Source: Candidatus Helarchaeota archaeon (lineage in GTDB: Archaea > Asgardarchaeota > Lokiarchaeia > Helarchaeales > RDOG01). From it: a stretch of 64,000 bases of DNA. The translations under genes were made by a program, and so were the position numbers. The notes beneath the pieces were generated by a model. The model did not search any database and was not told the DNA's origin. It saw nothing but the letters and a program-made list of their open reading frames with translations. Shown here in pieces: positions 1-9,155 of the stretch. The DNA lies in contig JAHPZH010000001.1 in assembly GCA_019058315.1 (NCBI GenBank), positions 1,129,432 to 1,193,431 on the forward strand, in the 5' to 3' direction. Numbering within the stretch: position 1 is the first letter of the stretch; every line of letters begins with the position of its first letter.

Positions 1-103
1 AACCTAGAACCTTTTTTCCTAAAGTTTTTTCTTTTATAATTTCATTAATTCTAGATGATTTTTTATCAAGAATTTTATTGATATAACTAATCAACAAACT
101 CAT
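1..103 (-). CDS. Partial hypothetical protein, runs off left edge
   Basis: An open frame begins at an ATG (complement of 101-103) and continues without a stop to the window edge, giving about 34 N-terminal residues starting MSLLISYINKILDKK. An AAGGGA-like purine stretch lies about 10 bases upstream of the ATG. The visible part is a basic amphipathic helix with no recognisable domain. It lies downstream of the decarboxylase on the same strand, separated by about 216 bases, so it probably has its own promoter. The gene may be real, but too little is visible to assign a family. Confidence 0.45.
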   Translation of the reverse strand, partial: MSLLISYINKILDKKSSRINEIIKEKTLGKKVLG

Positions 104-169
104 TTTCAAAATCCCTTAGGTTCGCTAAAAAAATTAATTAATTCTTTATTAAAATTAATCAAAATAAAG

Positions 170-228
170 AATTATGACGTAGTACATACATAATAAGTCA
201 TACGCAAATATTGCTTAATTATGACATA
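170..228. promoter_or_regulatory. Repeated TATGAC / GTCATA motifs upstream of the partial gene
   Basis: The motif AATTATGAC occurs at about 170-178 and again at 217-225, with an inverted GTCATA at 197-202 between them. The spacing and orientation resemble operator half-sites for a dimeric regulator. The region is the 5' flank of the minus-strand gene at the left edge. In such AT-rich DNA, short repeats of this kind can arise by chance, so this is only a candidate. Confidence 0.2.
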
Positions 229-319
229 TTATATAACCAAAAAAAATTAAAAAAAGAAAAAATTTAATTAAAAATGAGAATGAATTTACTCGATGTTCAA
301 TTTCTTTTTTCCTTATGTA

Positions 320-1984
320 TTATGAAACTTTTTCTCGTGCCTCTAATATTTGTTCAACTACTTTATCTATTGATTTTTTATTTGTAAATGGACTCATTAT
401 GAAACTTTTAATTGCACTTATCATCTTTTTTGGTTGATATGTTGTAGATCTATAGGCTTCTGTGATAGATAATGCAACCCCTTCACCTTTATAAGCCTTT
501 TCAACGGTATAATCAAATATTTTTCGATTATACTTGTTATATTTTTCAACATCTTTTGCATAGCTAGGGTCTTTAAATTCTTTTTGCGTTTGTTCTCGTG
601 ATTTTATCCCATTTGGATAAACACGGAATAATGTCACAGATCCATAATTGTAATCGTTGAGTACATCGATGAATTCATAACTTTCTAATTTATCTCTTAA
701 TAATTCTGCCATTTCAACAACATGACCGATTATAACGCGATAGCCTTCTTTTCCCAATAATTTTAAATTAGCCATGCCATTAATTGGACCACTAGCATCT
801 CTAGAACATTCTAATGTAAATATTCCTGGATGATATTGTCCAGTTTGATATAGATAAGGCATTACACCAGTATCACGTGATATAAGATTTAAATCTTCCC
901 TATTTTTAATTAAGATTAGACTAGAGATATATGGTGCATATCCAGTTTTGTGAAAATCAATTCCAACACTATCCGCAAGTTTTAGGTTCTCTATTAATTG
1001 TGAAGTAGCAACTAAACTCGCTAAAGTTCTTTCCTTAAAACCAAGAGGATTTGATTCGAAATCATAATCGTTGAATACTGCCCAGATCCAGCCTATCACA
1101 GCATCGGCATGAATGTGTGGTTTATAAGATAGATTATAATCTTTAACCATTTTATCTCGAATTTCTACAATCCCCTCTATATTATCAATTCCAAAGGCAT
1201 CTGTAGTTCCTTCAGTAGCAGTTATACAAGCAATTCTTTGATCTGATTCTATTGCTTCTCTTAACTTTTCATCTAATTTAGCTAGCAACATATCATTATT
1301 TTGAGAGGTTGGAATTATTACTACATTGTCAGTTCCTATGCCTAACCACTGGGAACAACTATATTTTGTATAATGAGCACAATCTGAAGCAAAAATTTTT
1401 ACTTGTTCTTTTGTATTTTGAAGCCCTTTGTTAAAAGTTCCTGGTGCGCATTTTTCAAGCCCGATTTTAATCCCATAGAGATTTGTTCCAGTCCCACCAA
1501 AAGTAAAAACCCCACTGCTTTTATTAGAATCATATCCTATTAGATTACATAACATAGATACTGCTTCAATTTCGGCAAGGGCCAATCTGTGAGAGTATTC
1601 ATCAGATACAATATTTGCATTTGTAATACAACCAGCAATTTTTGCGATAATTCCAGAAATCGGTGGAGGACCTATTACATTCATCATTGCGTTTTGGTGG
1701 CTCCAATTATACATTCCTTTGCAATAATCAATAATTTGATGAATAATAGTTTCAAGATTTGAAATTTTTTCAGGCATCTTTAATTTAAGAGCTTTTTTAT
1801 ATAATTCATCGATATTATCTCTAACTCCTCCAAATATTGGGACTTCACTTTTTAAATCATCGAAATAATCGAGAAAATGGGAAATTGTAAATATAAAATA
1901 GCCGTCCATTATCCTATTACTTGTAGGTGCTTGAAAAAATGTTAAAATTTTATTTAATTTTTCCTCATAAGGTGAGTTTGCCAT
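320..1984 (-). CDS. PLP-dependent group II decarboxylase (glutamate/aromatic amino acid decarboxylase family)
   Basis: This is a fold-type I PLP enzyme of the group II amino-acid decarboxylase family (glutamate, tyrosine, diaminobutyrate and related decarboxylases). Counting from the ATG chosen here, it shows the GGTGTNL cofactor-phosphate loop near 163-169, a HADA motif whose Asp (about 294) should bind the pyridine nitrogen, and DFHKTGYAP with the Schiff-base Lys near 346. The length (554 aa) fits the family. The frame extends three codons upstream to a TTG at 1993; ATG at 1984 is preferred. It is monocistronic, and nothing nearby fixes the substrate. Release of CO2 from an amino acid is the expected reaction; glutamate is possible but unproven. 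Confidence 0.85.
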   Translation of the reverse strand: MANSPYEEKLNKILTFFQAPTSNRIMDGYFIFTISHFLDYFDDLKSEVPIFGGVRDNIDELYKKALKLKMPEKISNLETIIHQIIDYCKGMYNWSHQNAMMNVIGPPPISGIIAKIAGCITNANIVSDEYSHRLALAEIEAVSMLCNLIGYDSNKSSGVFTFGGTGTNLYGIKIGLEKCAPGTFNKGLQNTKEQVKIFASDCAHYTKYSCSQWLGIGTDNVVIIPTSQNNDMLLAKLDEKLREAIESDQRIACITATEGTTDAFGIDNIEGIVEIRDKMVKDYNLSYKPHIHADAVIGWIWAVFNDYDFESNPLGFKERTLASLVATSQLIENLKLADSVGIDFHKTGYAPYISSLILIKNREDLNLISRDTGVMPYLYQTGQYHPGIFTLECSRDASGPINGMANLKLLGKEGYRVIIGHVVEMAELLRDKLESYEFIDVLNDYNYGSVTLFRVYPNGIKSREQTQKEFKDPSYAKDVEKYNKYNRKIFDYTVEKAYKGEGVALSITEAYRSTTYQPKKMISAIKSFIMSPFTNKKSIDKVVEQILEAREKVS

Positions 1985-2240
1985 TTTAATCAACTTCTAA
2001 TAGATTTAAGCTCTATTTTTGGTAATTTAAATTAAAAATATTACGATATCCATTAATTTGATTATTACATTTAAAAAAATTTTGAATTTTACATGAAATT
2101 TGGAATTTTCATACAATTAATGCAAATTTGATGTAATTAAAAAATTAGAGCAATAATTATCATAAAAGCAATAGAAACTTTTTTTAGATTATTTTCATTT
2201 TGTTGCATAAAATAATAAAATACTAAAATTGGTGATTTAA

Positions 2241-3641
2241 ATGGGTGATACAAATCCTAGAGATGTTGTCGTCATAGATACAGTTCGTACTCCTATGGGT
2301 AAAGCTGGAGGAAGTCTTTCTGATATGGTAACTTCCCAAATGCCTGTAAAGTTGACAGAGGCATTGTTTGAACGGAACCCAGTATTATATGAACATGCAA
2401 GCGAATTTGAGGATGTCATAATCGGTTGTTGTTCTCCTATAGGTGGCGCAGCCTTGGATCTTGGACGAGTTGTATCCTTAGGAGCACAAAAAGTAATAGA
2501 TGGTAAAAAAGTTCCGATTTTTCCAGTAACAGTACCAGGTGTTCATTTGAATAGGCACTGTGCAAGTGGTCAAACTGCTATGCAAGTTGCATCTGCTTTT
2601 ATTTGGTCTAATATGGGCGATCTCTTTATTGCTGGTGGTGTAGAACAGCAGAGTAAATATCCAATCGGTATAGATGCAAATGAATATAAGTCAGTGGAAG
2701 TTCCTAAATATAAAGAATCAAGTGAACATCCAGGACTATATGAAAAAAAGAAAAAAACAACTAAACTATTCAAAAGATTAATGGCTATGCCTTACAAAGG
2801 TGTCATGGAGAATTATCCAACATTTGCATCACAACTAATATCCGCAGATAGAATTGCACAGACTTGGGGATTAACAAGGAAACAGCTTGATGAAATAGGT
2901 TGGTTAAGTCAGAAAAAGGCTACTCTTGCAATGAGAGCAGGAAAATTTAAAGATGAAATCATTCCTCTTCATGTAGATAAGGTAACTTATAGAAAGACTG
3001 GAGAGACAAAAAAGGATTTTATTTATGATTATGATGAAGTCATTAGAACAAATGTTGCCGATTGGCCTGTAGAAACTGCAATTGACAAAATGGGAGAATT
3101 AAAAACAGTTCCTGGTTGTAAATTCATGACTGCTGGGAATTCTTGTCCAACAAATGATGGCTCAAGTCTATTTCTTCTTGCAAGTAGAGAAAAAGCAGAA
3201 GAGTTAGGTTTAAAACCAAGGGCAAAAATCTTATCTTACGGTGTAGTTGGTTCTGATGTTTACCATATGTTGACTGGTCCTGCATATGCTATGGATAAAG
3301 CGATGAAACGAGCAAATTTGACCTTAAAAGACATGGAAATCATGGAAGTAAACGAAGCATTTTCATCTGTTACTATTGCATGCGGAATGATATTAAGTGA
3401 CGAATTAGGATATTCCAAATCTCAGAGCGATTTCTCTGCTGCGGGTGATTTTGCTATTGGTGGAAGAGTTAATCGTAATGGTGGTGCCATAGCTTTAGGC
3501 CATCCTACTGGGGCTTCTGGCGCGAGATTGCCTTGCACTATGCTTTACGAAATGGAAAAAGAAAAATATACTCATGGAATTGCTTCTCTTTGCGTTGGAT
3601 TCGGAATGGGAACTGCTGTTGTACTGGAACGAGAAGAATAA
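2241..3641 (+). CDS. Thiolase family protein (acetyl-CoA acetyltransferase)
   Basis: The complete thiolase catalytic set is visible: nucleophilic Cys107 in NRHCASG, the NEAFS motif, His421 in GHPTGASGAR and Cys451 in CVGFGMG. It should catalyse thiolytic cleavage or Claisen condensation of acyl-CoAs. At 466 aa it is longer than typical thiolases (about 390-430), with extra sequence between residues 150 and 260 that includes a Lys-rich stretch. The His and second Cys favour a true thiolase over a sterol-carrier-type homologue. GGTGAT about five bases before the ATG can act as a Shine-Dalgarno. No HMG-CoA synthase or DUF35 partner is adjacent. Biosynthetic versus degradative use cannot be decided; acyl-CoA ligases elsewhere in the window are compatible with beta-oxidation-like metabolism. 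Confidence 0.93.
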   Translation: MGDTNPRDVVVIDTVRTPMGKAGGSLSDMVTSQMPVKLTEALFERNPVLYEHASEFEDVIIGCCSPIGGAALDLGRVVSLGAQKVIDGKKVPIFPVTVPGVHLNRHCASGQTAMQVASAFIWSNMGDLFIAGGVEQQSKYPIGIDANEYKSVEVPKYKESSEHPGLYEKKKKTTKLFKRLMAMPYKGVMENYPTFASQLISADRIAQTWGLTRKQLDEIGWLSQKKATLAMRAGKFKDEIIPLHVDKVTYRKTGETKKDFIYDYDEVIRTNVADWPVETAIDKMGELKTVPGCKFMTAGNSCPTNDGSSLFLLASREKAEELGLKPRAKILSYGVVGSDVYHMLTGPAYAMDKAMKRANLTLKDMEIMEVNEAFSSVTIACGMILSDELGYSKSQSDFSAAGDFAIGGRVNRNGGAIALGHPTGASGARLPCTMLYEMEKEKYTHGIASLCVGFGMGTAVVLEREE

Positions 3642-3676
3642 AAGATTTCTAATATATTTTCCCTTATTTTTTACTA

Positions 3677-3684
3677 TTTTTTTT
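3677..3684 (+). terminator. Oligo-T tract after thiolase gene
   Basis: A run of eight T follows the thiolase stop by about 35 bases, with a further T-rich stretch just before it. Archaeal RNA polymerase terminates at such oligo-T tracts without needing a hairpin. The tract lies before the next plus-strand start. Confidence 0.35.
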
Positions 3685-3740
3685 ATAATTTCAAAAAATA
3701 ACATATTATATTTTTATTGAAATTGTTCTTACATTCAAAT

Positions 3741-3917
3741 ATGACTGATATGATTTCTTGTGAATGCTTAAAGTGTCATTATAACTTCGAATTAAAAAGA
3801 GAAACTGTGAACAAATTAATTAATGGAGAATTATCGATCAATTGTCCCGATTGTGGTGTTGATTTGAAGTTTACAGAAATTATTGAAGATAACTTCGCTA
3901 TGGGTTCTCCGATTTGA
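3741..3917 (+). CDS. Small zinc-ribbon-like protein
   Basis: A 58-aa protein with two CxxC pairs (CLKC and CPDC) separated by about 24 residues, the pattern of a small zinc ribbon. The frame extends to a TTG at 3717, but the ATG at 3741 is preferred. Its last 20 bases overlap the end of the convergent gene on the other strand. It has no additional domain and no recognised family. It is not the DUF35 partner of the upstream thiolase, because the OB-fold part is absent. Confidence 0.6.
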   Translation: MTDMISCECLKCHYNFELKRETVNKLINGELSINCPDCGVDLKFTEIIEDNFAMGSPI

Positions 3918-6399
3918 AATCATGTTGAAACCCCTTATTTAATTCTAATTTTTCTTTAAATCCAATTGATTTTCCATTTAGTATTACTTCACATTTATCT
4001 TCGGGTGAATTTCGACCTTTAAATAGAATATATTTTTTTCCAGGGATAATATCAATAAATATTTTAACAGATTGAGGTTCAAACTTAAAGGATTTTATTA
4101 TAATTCCATCAATTCCCCAAACCAATTTTTCTTTAAAATCTATAAATATATCTCCAAAATGCTTTTTTACATAGGCAGTAGCAGATGCAGAAGTTCCAAC
4201 GCCCCAATCGAACATAATATAGCCAGGTACACGTAAATCATTCCCTGAATGACCATAATTTTCTGTAACACACCCTCTATCAACCCCATCAAGAGTTTCA
4301 ATACCTTCTAGATTACCAGGACATTGTTCTTTATATTCTTTCAGTAATTGCATCGCCCAGCACGCTCTTAAGGTAGCAATTCCTCTCTCCATATACTCTT
4401 TTTTCCCTGTTATTAAGTAATATTCCATATAAACTCTAACAAATAGTCCTTGACGGGCATCACTTAATTCAGCATCAGTATTTTGGCAACCAAATCCTCC
4501 AAATGTATTGTAATTAATATACGGTATGTTCCAGACTTGTTGAAATAGAGATAATATGGCAAGAATACGTTCTCCAGATTCTAAATATTTGCTATTTTGA
4601 GTCGCTTGATATAATTCTTTGAATCCTTCAGCACCCCAATAAATACATAGATTATTCATTGCATGACTTTTAGTATAAATATCATAATAATTCATTGGGA
4701 GCTTAGTGCATGAAAAAAATGGTTCATAATCATGCCATTTATCTATAGGGATGATTTCATTTTGAAGATATTGCGCAATTTTTTCTGCAATTGGAATTAT
4801 TCTTTCATTTTTTGAGATTTTATGAAGTTCCATTAAAAACATTAGTGGAGCACCAGAACTAGCCGAATTTATTAATATATCATTGATAATCGGCTTATTA
4901 TCTTCATCGAAACTCAGATAAGTAGGGATTGCTCCATTATCTAACTGGATTTTTTCTAAAAGATTCAATAATTCATTACTTTTTGTCAAGATATCTTCAT
5001 TTTTATCATAATCTTGATAATATTTGAGTGCCCAATACATCGCAAGGCAAGAATCTACAACATGAAATAAATCCGTAAATACAAAAGCTTTTACACCATT
5101 AACAAATGAAACTTCTGTTGAATCAGGAGCTGCTGGTAAAACAACACTAGGGAATAAGCCACTAGATCTGGGAAGGTTTAAAAGTGTATTTAATACTCTA
5201 TTGCCTTTATCAACCAATTTTGAATCATTCCACAGTTTTCCAAAATATTTTAGGGCGTATCCCGTCCTAATATTAAGAAACCACGCATTATTCCAAAGTT
5301 CGGCTGGTCTTTCAATAAGGGCATTATGTCGAGTGAGTCTATCAAACTGTTTGATCCAAAATGGACTATTTGAAAGAGCGAGTACTACTTTACTAAATGA
5401 AGATTCTTGGTCAAATAGCTCATCCTTTACCCTTTTACGATAGTGTCTTTCAAATCTCCTAGTTTTTATGAACTTTACTCGTTGCTTTTTCCCCATCCAT
5501 GATCTATGCCAACTTCCTCCACAATCAACATTATTTAATTTAAAATTTCCCCAAAAATTATGCCTCTCAATTGCTTTAAAGCCTTCATCAGCATTAATAT
5601 CATAAGGCAAAATTTGGGGAGTTAAATCTTGGTATAAAAGATTTTTTCCATATTTATTCCAAAGAAATTCATTAATATATTGTAGAATTTCTGGAACCGA
5701 TGCACTATTAAAGACTTTTATATAGTACCCAAATGATAAATTGGTGTTTGGCTTTATTTTCATTCTTCTTTTACGCTCAAACATGATATGATAAACAGGT
5801 TTATATCTTCCAAACCCATAATAGATCCTAGGTTTGTTACCGTTTTTCTCATATTTTAAATTTAAATTCATAATAGTTTGAAAAGGCCTATTTTTTCCTA
5901 AAATCTCTAAATCTGGTATTAATGCAAATGCTAATTTACCTTTTTTATATATAATGGCAGGGGAGCGAAATACATGATCTGGAATAACATAATTTTTATT
6001 GGGACGTAGATGTGGAACCCATTTAAAATCAGGATTGTCGCCTAACAAAATTGAATAATTCGCAATGAGACTTGATAATTTTAACTTTTTTTTATTTTTT
6101 ATTGTATATTTAAAATGTATAATATCGTTTAATGTTATATCTAAATTGATAAACATTTCTGAGTCATTTAATTCATAAATTAATTTATTTTCACTCCTAT
6201 CCTTAAATGACAGGACTTTTGAATGCCAATTTTTACCTTCACAAAATAACAGGGTTGAGAAGTCAGAAAAACTACTGAGAATCGGAATCCAATCTCTTTT
6301 TTCTCTTATCTCTATTCCCTCTGCAGTTTTTGTGTCATCCTGTCCAATTATTATCCTTACTAATTCATTATTTAGATTATTTTCTTGAATTTTTAACAC
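3898..6399 (-). CDS. Large six-hairpin-glycosidase-like protein
   Basis: An 833-aa protein with no signal peptide, so probably cytoplasmic. Residues 1-260 look beta-rich. Residues about 270-740 are helical, with repeated Trp/Tyr-rich hairpins typical of (alpha/alpha)6-barrel enzymes (for example WNNAWFLNIRTGYALKYFG and the Gly-rich FGGFGCQNTDAELSDARQG). The last 80 residues are beta-rich again. This architecture resembles six-hairpin glycosidases or polysaccharide lyases, but I cannot name the family or the catalytic residues. The start is GTG. A TATA-like TTTATATAAAT lies only about 10 bases upstream of it, which is unusually close. Sulfatase and GH4 genes elsewhere in the window suggest carbohydrate handling; the substrate is unknown. 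Confidence 0.7.
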   Translation of the reverse strand: MLKIQENNLNNELVRIIIGQDDTKTAEGIEIREKRDWIPILSSFSDFSTLLFCEGKNWHSKVLSFKDRSENKLIYELNDSEMFINLDITLNDIIHFKYTIKNKKKLKLSSLIANYSILLGDNPDFKWVPHLRPNKNYVIPDHVFRSPAIIYKKGKLAFALIPDLEILGKNRPFQTIMNLNLKYEKNGNKPRIYYGFGRYKPVYHIMFERKRRMKIKPNTNLSFGYYIKVFNSASVPEILQYINEFLWNKYGKNLLYQDLTPQILPYDINADEGFKAIERHNFWGNFKLNNVDCGGSWHRSWMGKKQRVKFIKTRRFERHYRKRVKDELFDQESSFSKVVLALSNSPFWIKQFDRLTRHNALIERPAELWNNAWFLNIRTGYALKYFGKLWNDSKLVDKGNRVLNTLLNLPRSSGLFPSVVLPAAPDSTEVSFVNGVKAFVFTDLFHVVDSCLAMYWALKYYQDYDKNEDILTKSNELLNLLEKIQLDNGAIPTYLSFDEDNKPIINDILINSASSGAPLMFLMELHKISKNERIIPIAEKIAQYLQNEIIPIDKWHDYEPFFSCTKLPMNYYDIYTKSHAMNNLCIYWGAEGFKELYQATQNSKYLESGERILAILSLFQQVWNIPYINYNTFGGFGCQNTDAELSDARQGLFVRVYMEYYLITGKKEYMERGIATLRACWAMQLLKEYKEQCPGNLEGIETLDGVDRGCVTENYGHSGNDLRVPGYIMFDWGVGTSASATAYVKKHFGDIFIDFKEKLVWGIDGIIIKSFKFEPQSVKIFIDIIPGKKYILFKGRNSPEDKCEVILNGKSIGFKEKLELNKGFQHDFKSENP

Positions 6400-6529
6400 C
6401 TATTGATTTATATAAATTTTAATTCAATTGTATATAGATTCTATAGTTTCACCTTTAACATAAAATTAAATAATAATATTTTTATTAAATTATTAAGTCA
6501 AGTTCTTGGTAAGGGGTTGAAATTCAATA

Positions 6530-8326
6530 TTGAATCGGAAAAAACATAAGGGAAAAAAAATAATTAAATTTTTTAGCTTAAAAATAATAATTTTAGTTTC
6601 ATTTCTTATTGCTAATTTCCCAATCTTTTTGAAATCTTCATTTTCTTATAATCAAATAATTAAATTCGATAAAAAATCAGGTGCTTTACTCTTTAAAAGT
6701 TCAAATCATTGGCCATTATACAGCTATCCAGCAGATGGTTGGATTTTAGAAGCGGCTATGTCAGATGATGGTCAATACTTTGTTGTAGGAGCAAGTGAAA
6801 AAGTATTTTTTTATAATAGAAATATTTCGAGAGCTTTATGGGTTTATAACACAGGAGGATGGGTGAGATCTGTAGATATTACAAGAGATGGACAATATAT
6901 TGTTGCAGGGTGCTGGAATAGCAAGATAATCTTATTTAATCGAAGTGGTTCGATAATATGGGAATATAACACATCCGCAACTGTTGAAGGGGTAAGATTT
7001 TCAAAAGACTCTTATTATATTGTGGCAGGAAGTAGAGATAATAATGTTTATTTCTTTAATAGAACCACCAATTCTACACCAAATTGGATTTTTAATGTGG
7101 GTACACAAGTACAATCGGTGGCAATTTCAGAATATGGTAATTATATTGCAGTTGGATCTTATCAGCCAGAATGGAGGGTTCATCTATTAGATAGCTTCAG
7201 TCCCATTGAATTATGGAATTTTACTACTGGAGGAGCTATGTGTTCAATTGAAATGTCCGATGACGGTCAATTTATAGCTTCGGGCTCCTGGAATGAAGTT
7301 AGTTCGGTAAATAATAAATTTTATTTATTTAATAAGTCTCAATCATATCCAGTTTGGACTCATACCACAGGAAAATGGGCTTATGAAGTTGCGATGGATG
7401 CTGATGGGCTTTATTTCGCGGCAGGTGGTGGCGATTGCTATTTATATTTATTTAATAGAACTAGTAATGTTTCTCAGTGGAGCTTTAACACAAAAAGTTT
7501 TGTTACAGCCGTAGCAATATCTGAAAATAGTTCATATGTAATTGGAGGAAATTCTAATGGTGTTATTTACTGTTTCAATAGATCTAGTTCCAAACTATTA
7601 TGGACTTGTCAAGCAAATGATTATATAGATGCATTGGCTATTTCATCCGACAATCAATACATATTAGCTGCAAGCTCCGATATTGGGGACGGTAGAGTTG
7701 AAATTTATCATATAAATAAAATAGGTCCTGAACCTTTAGAAATCATATTTATGAAGTTAAGTTTATTATATGCATTATCCCAGAATTCTGGAACCCCAAA
7801 CCCTATTTTGATTCTCGTAATAATTTCTATTATTATTGGACTAATTTTAATTACATTCGTGTATTTATCGAGAAAAAGTAGATCAAGAGAACAATTCGAT
7901 GAAACTGATTACTTTGAGCATAGACCTACAGAAATATATTCCGAGACAACCTCACGTTTAATTAATTCTCATAAAATAATATGCCCGAATTGCGAAGTGG
8001 AAAATTTTGAGACAGTAAGAAAATGCACTAATTGTGGTACCAAATTCATTCAATGTAATATATGCAAAAGATCTATAGGTAAAGAAGAGATTGTATATTG
8101 TTCTTTTTGCAATACTCCATATCATAAATCTGAATTCCTCGAGTGGTTGAAAGTAAATGCTAGTTGTAAGGTCTGTAAAAGAGAAATGGATATGTGGGAA
8201 TTTCAGAGATATTTAGAAGAATTGGAAAACGGACAGATAGATATTTCAAAAAAATGCAATAATTGCCATAAATCTATACCAAAAGATGCGAATTTTTGTA
8301 TTTATTGTGGTGTTAAAACTAATTAA
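6530..8326 (+). CDS. Secreted/membrane-anchored eight-bladed beta-propeller with cytosolic RING-like zinc module
   Basis: Residues 1-42 are a basic N-terminus plus a hydrophobic signal or anchor. Residues about 50-400 hold eight WD40/PQQ-like blades, each with a DGQY-V-AG pattern ending in an FNR-type strand. A transmembrane helix follows at about 425-447. The C-terminal 115 residues are Cys-rich: a CxxC...CxxC ribbon, then C-x2-C-x11-C-x2-C-x4-H-x13-C-x2-C, then another CxxC...CxxC ribbon. The middle unit resembles a RING or prokaryotic-RING treble clef with seven of eight expected ligands. The topology implies an outside propeller sensor and an inside zinc module. It starts at TTG. The downstream paralogue carries the same zinc module. 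A ubiquitin-ligase-like or docking role is inference only. Confidence 0.75.
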   Translation: MNRKKHKGKKIIKFFSLKIIILVSFLIANFPIFLKSSFSYNQIIKFDKKSGALLFKSSNHWPLYSYPADGWILEAAMSDDGQYFVVGASEKVFFYNRNISRALWVYNTGGWVRSVDITRDGQYIVAGCWNSKIILFNRSGSIIWEYNTSATVEGVRFSKDSYYIVAGSRDNNVYFFNRTTNSTPNWIFNVGTQVQSVAISEYGNYIAVGSYQPEWRVHLLDSFSPIELWNFTTGGAMCSIEMSDDGQFIASGSWNEVSSVNNKFYLFNKSQSYPVWTHTTGKWAYEVAMDADGLYFAAGGGDCYLYLFNRTSNVSQWSFNTKSFVTAVAISENSSYVIGGNSNGVIYCFNRSSSKLLWTCQANDYIDALAISSDNQYILAASSDIGDGRVEIYHINKIGPEPLEIIFMKLSLLYALSQNSGTPNPILILVIISIIIGLILITFVYLSRKSRSREQFDETDYFEHRPTEIYSETTSRLINSHKIICPNCEVENFETVRKCTNCGTKFIQCNICKRSIGKEEIVYCSFCNTPYHKSEFLEWLKVNASCKVCKREMDMWEFQRYLEELENGQIDISKKCNNCHKSIPKDANFCIYCGVKTN

Positions 8327-8339
8327 TCAATTCAATTAT

Positions 8340-9125
8340 ATGATTTATATGCCAGTTTATACAGATTTAGCACGATTTCAAACGATGATAAGCTTATTTA
8401 TTTTTTTCATAATAGTTGGGATAATCAGATATTTAATTAGAAGGAATTCAGGGAAGATAATATTTGATATAATTTTATTATTTTTTATTTTAGGTTGGAA
8501 TGGGATTGTATGGGAGGTATTTTATCAAGGGAAAACTTATGTCTTTTTTGCAATGGGGTATTCAATTTTAACTTTGAGCATTCTACTCTATTTAATAATT
8601 TTTAGAAAACGTGTCTATCCTGAAAAACCTGAACCAGTTATTACACAAGAATATTCAGATACTTCAACAACAGTTATTGGATTAGATAATGAAATAGAGC
8701 AACCATTATCTTTGGAGGTAAGTGATGACCAATTAGATGATGATTTAATAGATTATTTCAATCCAATTGTTTGCCCAACATGTGGTAAAGAAAATGTAGG
8801 TGGTACAAAAGTTTGTGGCTCTTGTGACACTGAATTTCCTATATGTATTATTTGTAATAAACCGATAAATAAAGATGATATTGTTTTTTGCCCATTTTGT
8901 AAGCAAACTTATCATAAATTAGAATTTTTTGAGTGGTTAAAGACAGAAGAAGCATGTAAAAAATGTTTAAGAGCATTAGAATTATCAGAAATTTTGGAAA
9001 TTTTTAAGCAAGAAAGTGAACCTATTGAAACTTCATTTTTATGCCCTATCTGTAAAAAATTAATCCCGAATGATTCCCATTTCTGTATTTATTGTGGCAG
9101 TCGAATTCATGACTATTCAGATTGA
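8340..9125 (+). CDS. Three-helix membrane protein with RING-like zinc module
   Basis: A 261-aa protein. Three hydrophobic helices occupy roughly residues 15-100, followed by an acidic linker and then the same ribbon/RING-like/ribbon cassette as the upstream gene: CPTC...CGSC, then CIIC-x11-CPFC-x4-H-x13-CKKC, then CPIC...CIYCG. The cassettes align almost residue for residue, including YHKLEFFEWLK against YHKSEFLEWLK. The frame runs back to 8286, overlapping the previous gene. The ATG at 8340 is a more natural start because it removes an overlapping segment; 8349 is also possible. The two genes form one transcription unit. The function is unknown; the shared cassette suggests both bind the same partner or substrate. 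Confidence 0.72.
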   Translation: MIYMPVYTDLARFQTMISLFIFFIIVGIIRYLIRRNSGKIIFDIILLFFILGWNGIVWEVFYQGKTYVFFAMGYSILTLSILLYLIIFRKRVYPEKPEPVITQEYSDTSTTVIGLDNEIEQPLSLEVSDDQLDDDLIDYFNPIVCPTCGKENVGGTKVCGSCDTEFPICIICNKPINKDDIVFCPFCKQTYHKLEFFEWLKTEEACKKCLRALELSEILEIFKQESEPIETSFLCPICKKLIPNDSHFCIYCGSRIHDYSD

Positions 9126-9155
9126 GGAAATGGATATTTACATTAAATTTTTTAA

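Noticed and set aside
3741..3917. Small zinc protein as the DUF35 partner of the thiolase
   Set aside because: DUF35 partners have a rubredoxin-like ribbon plus an OB-fold of more than 100 residues; this protein is only 58 aa and has no OB-fold.
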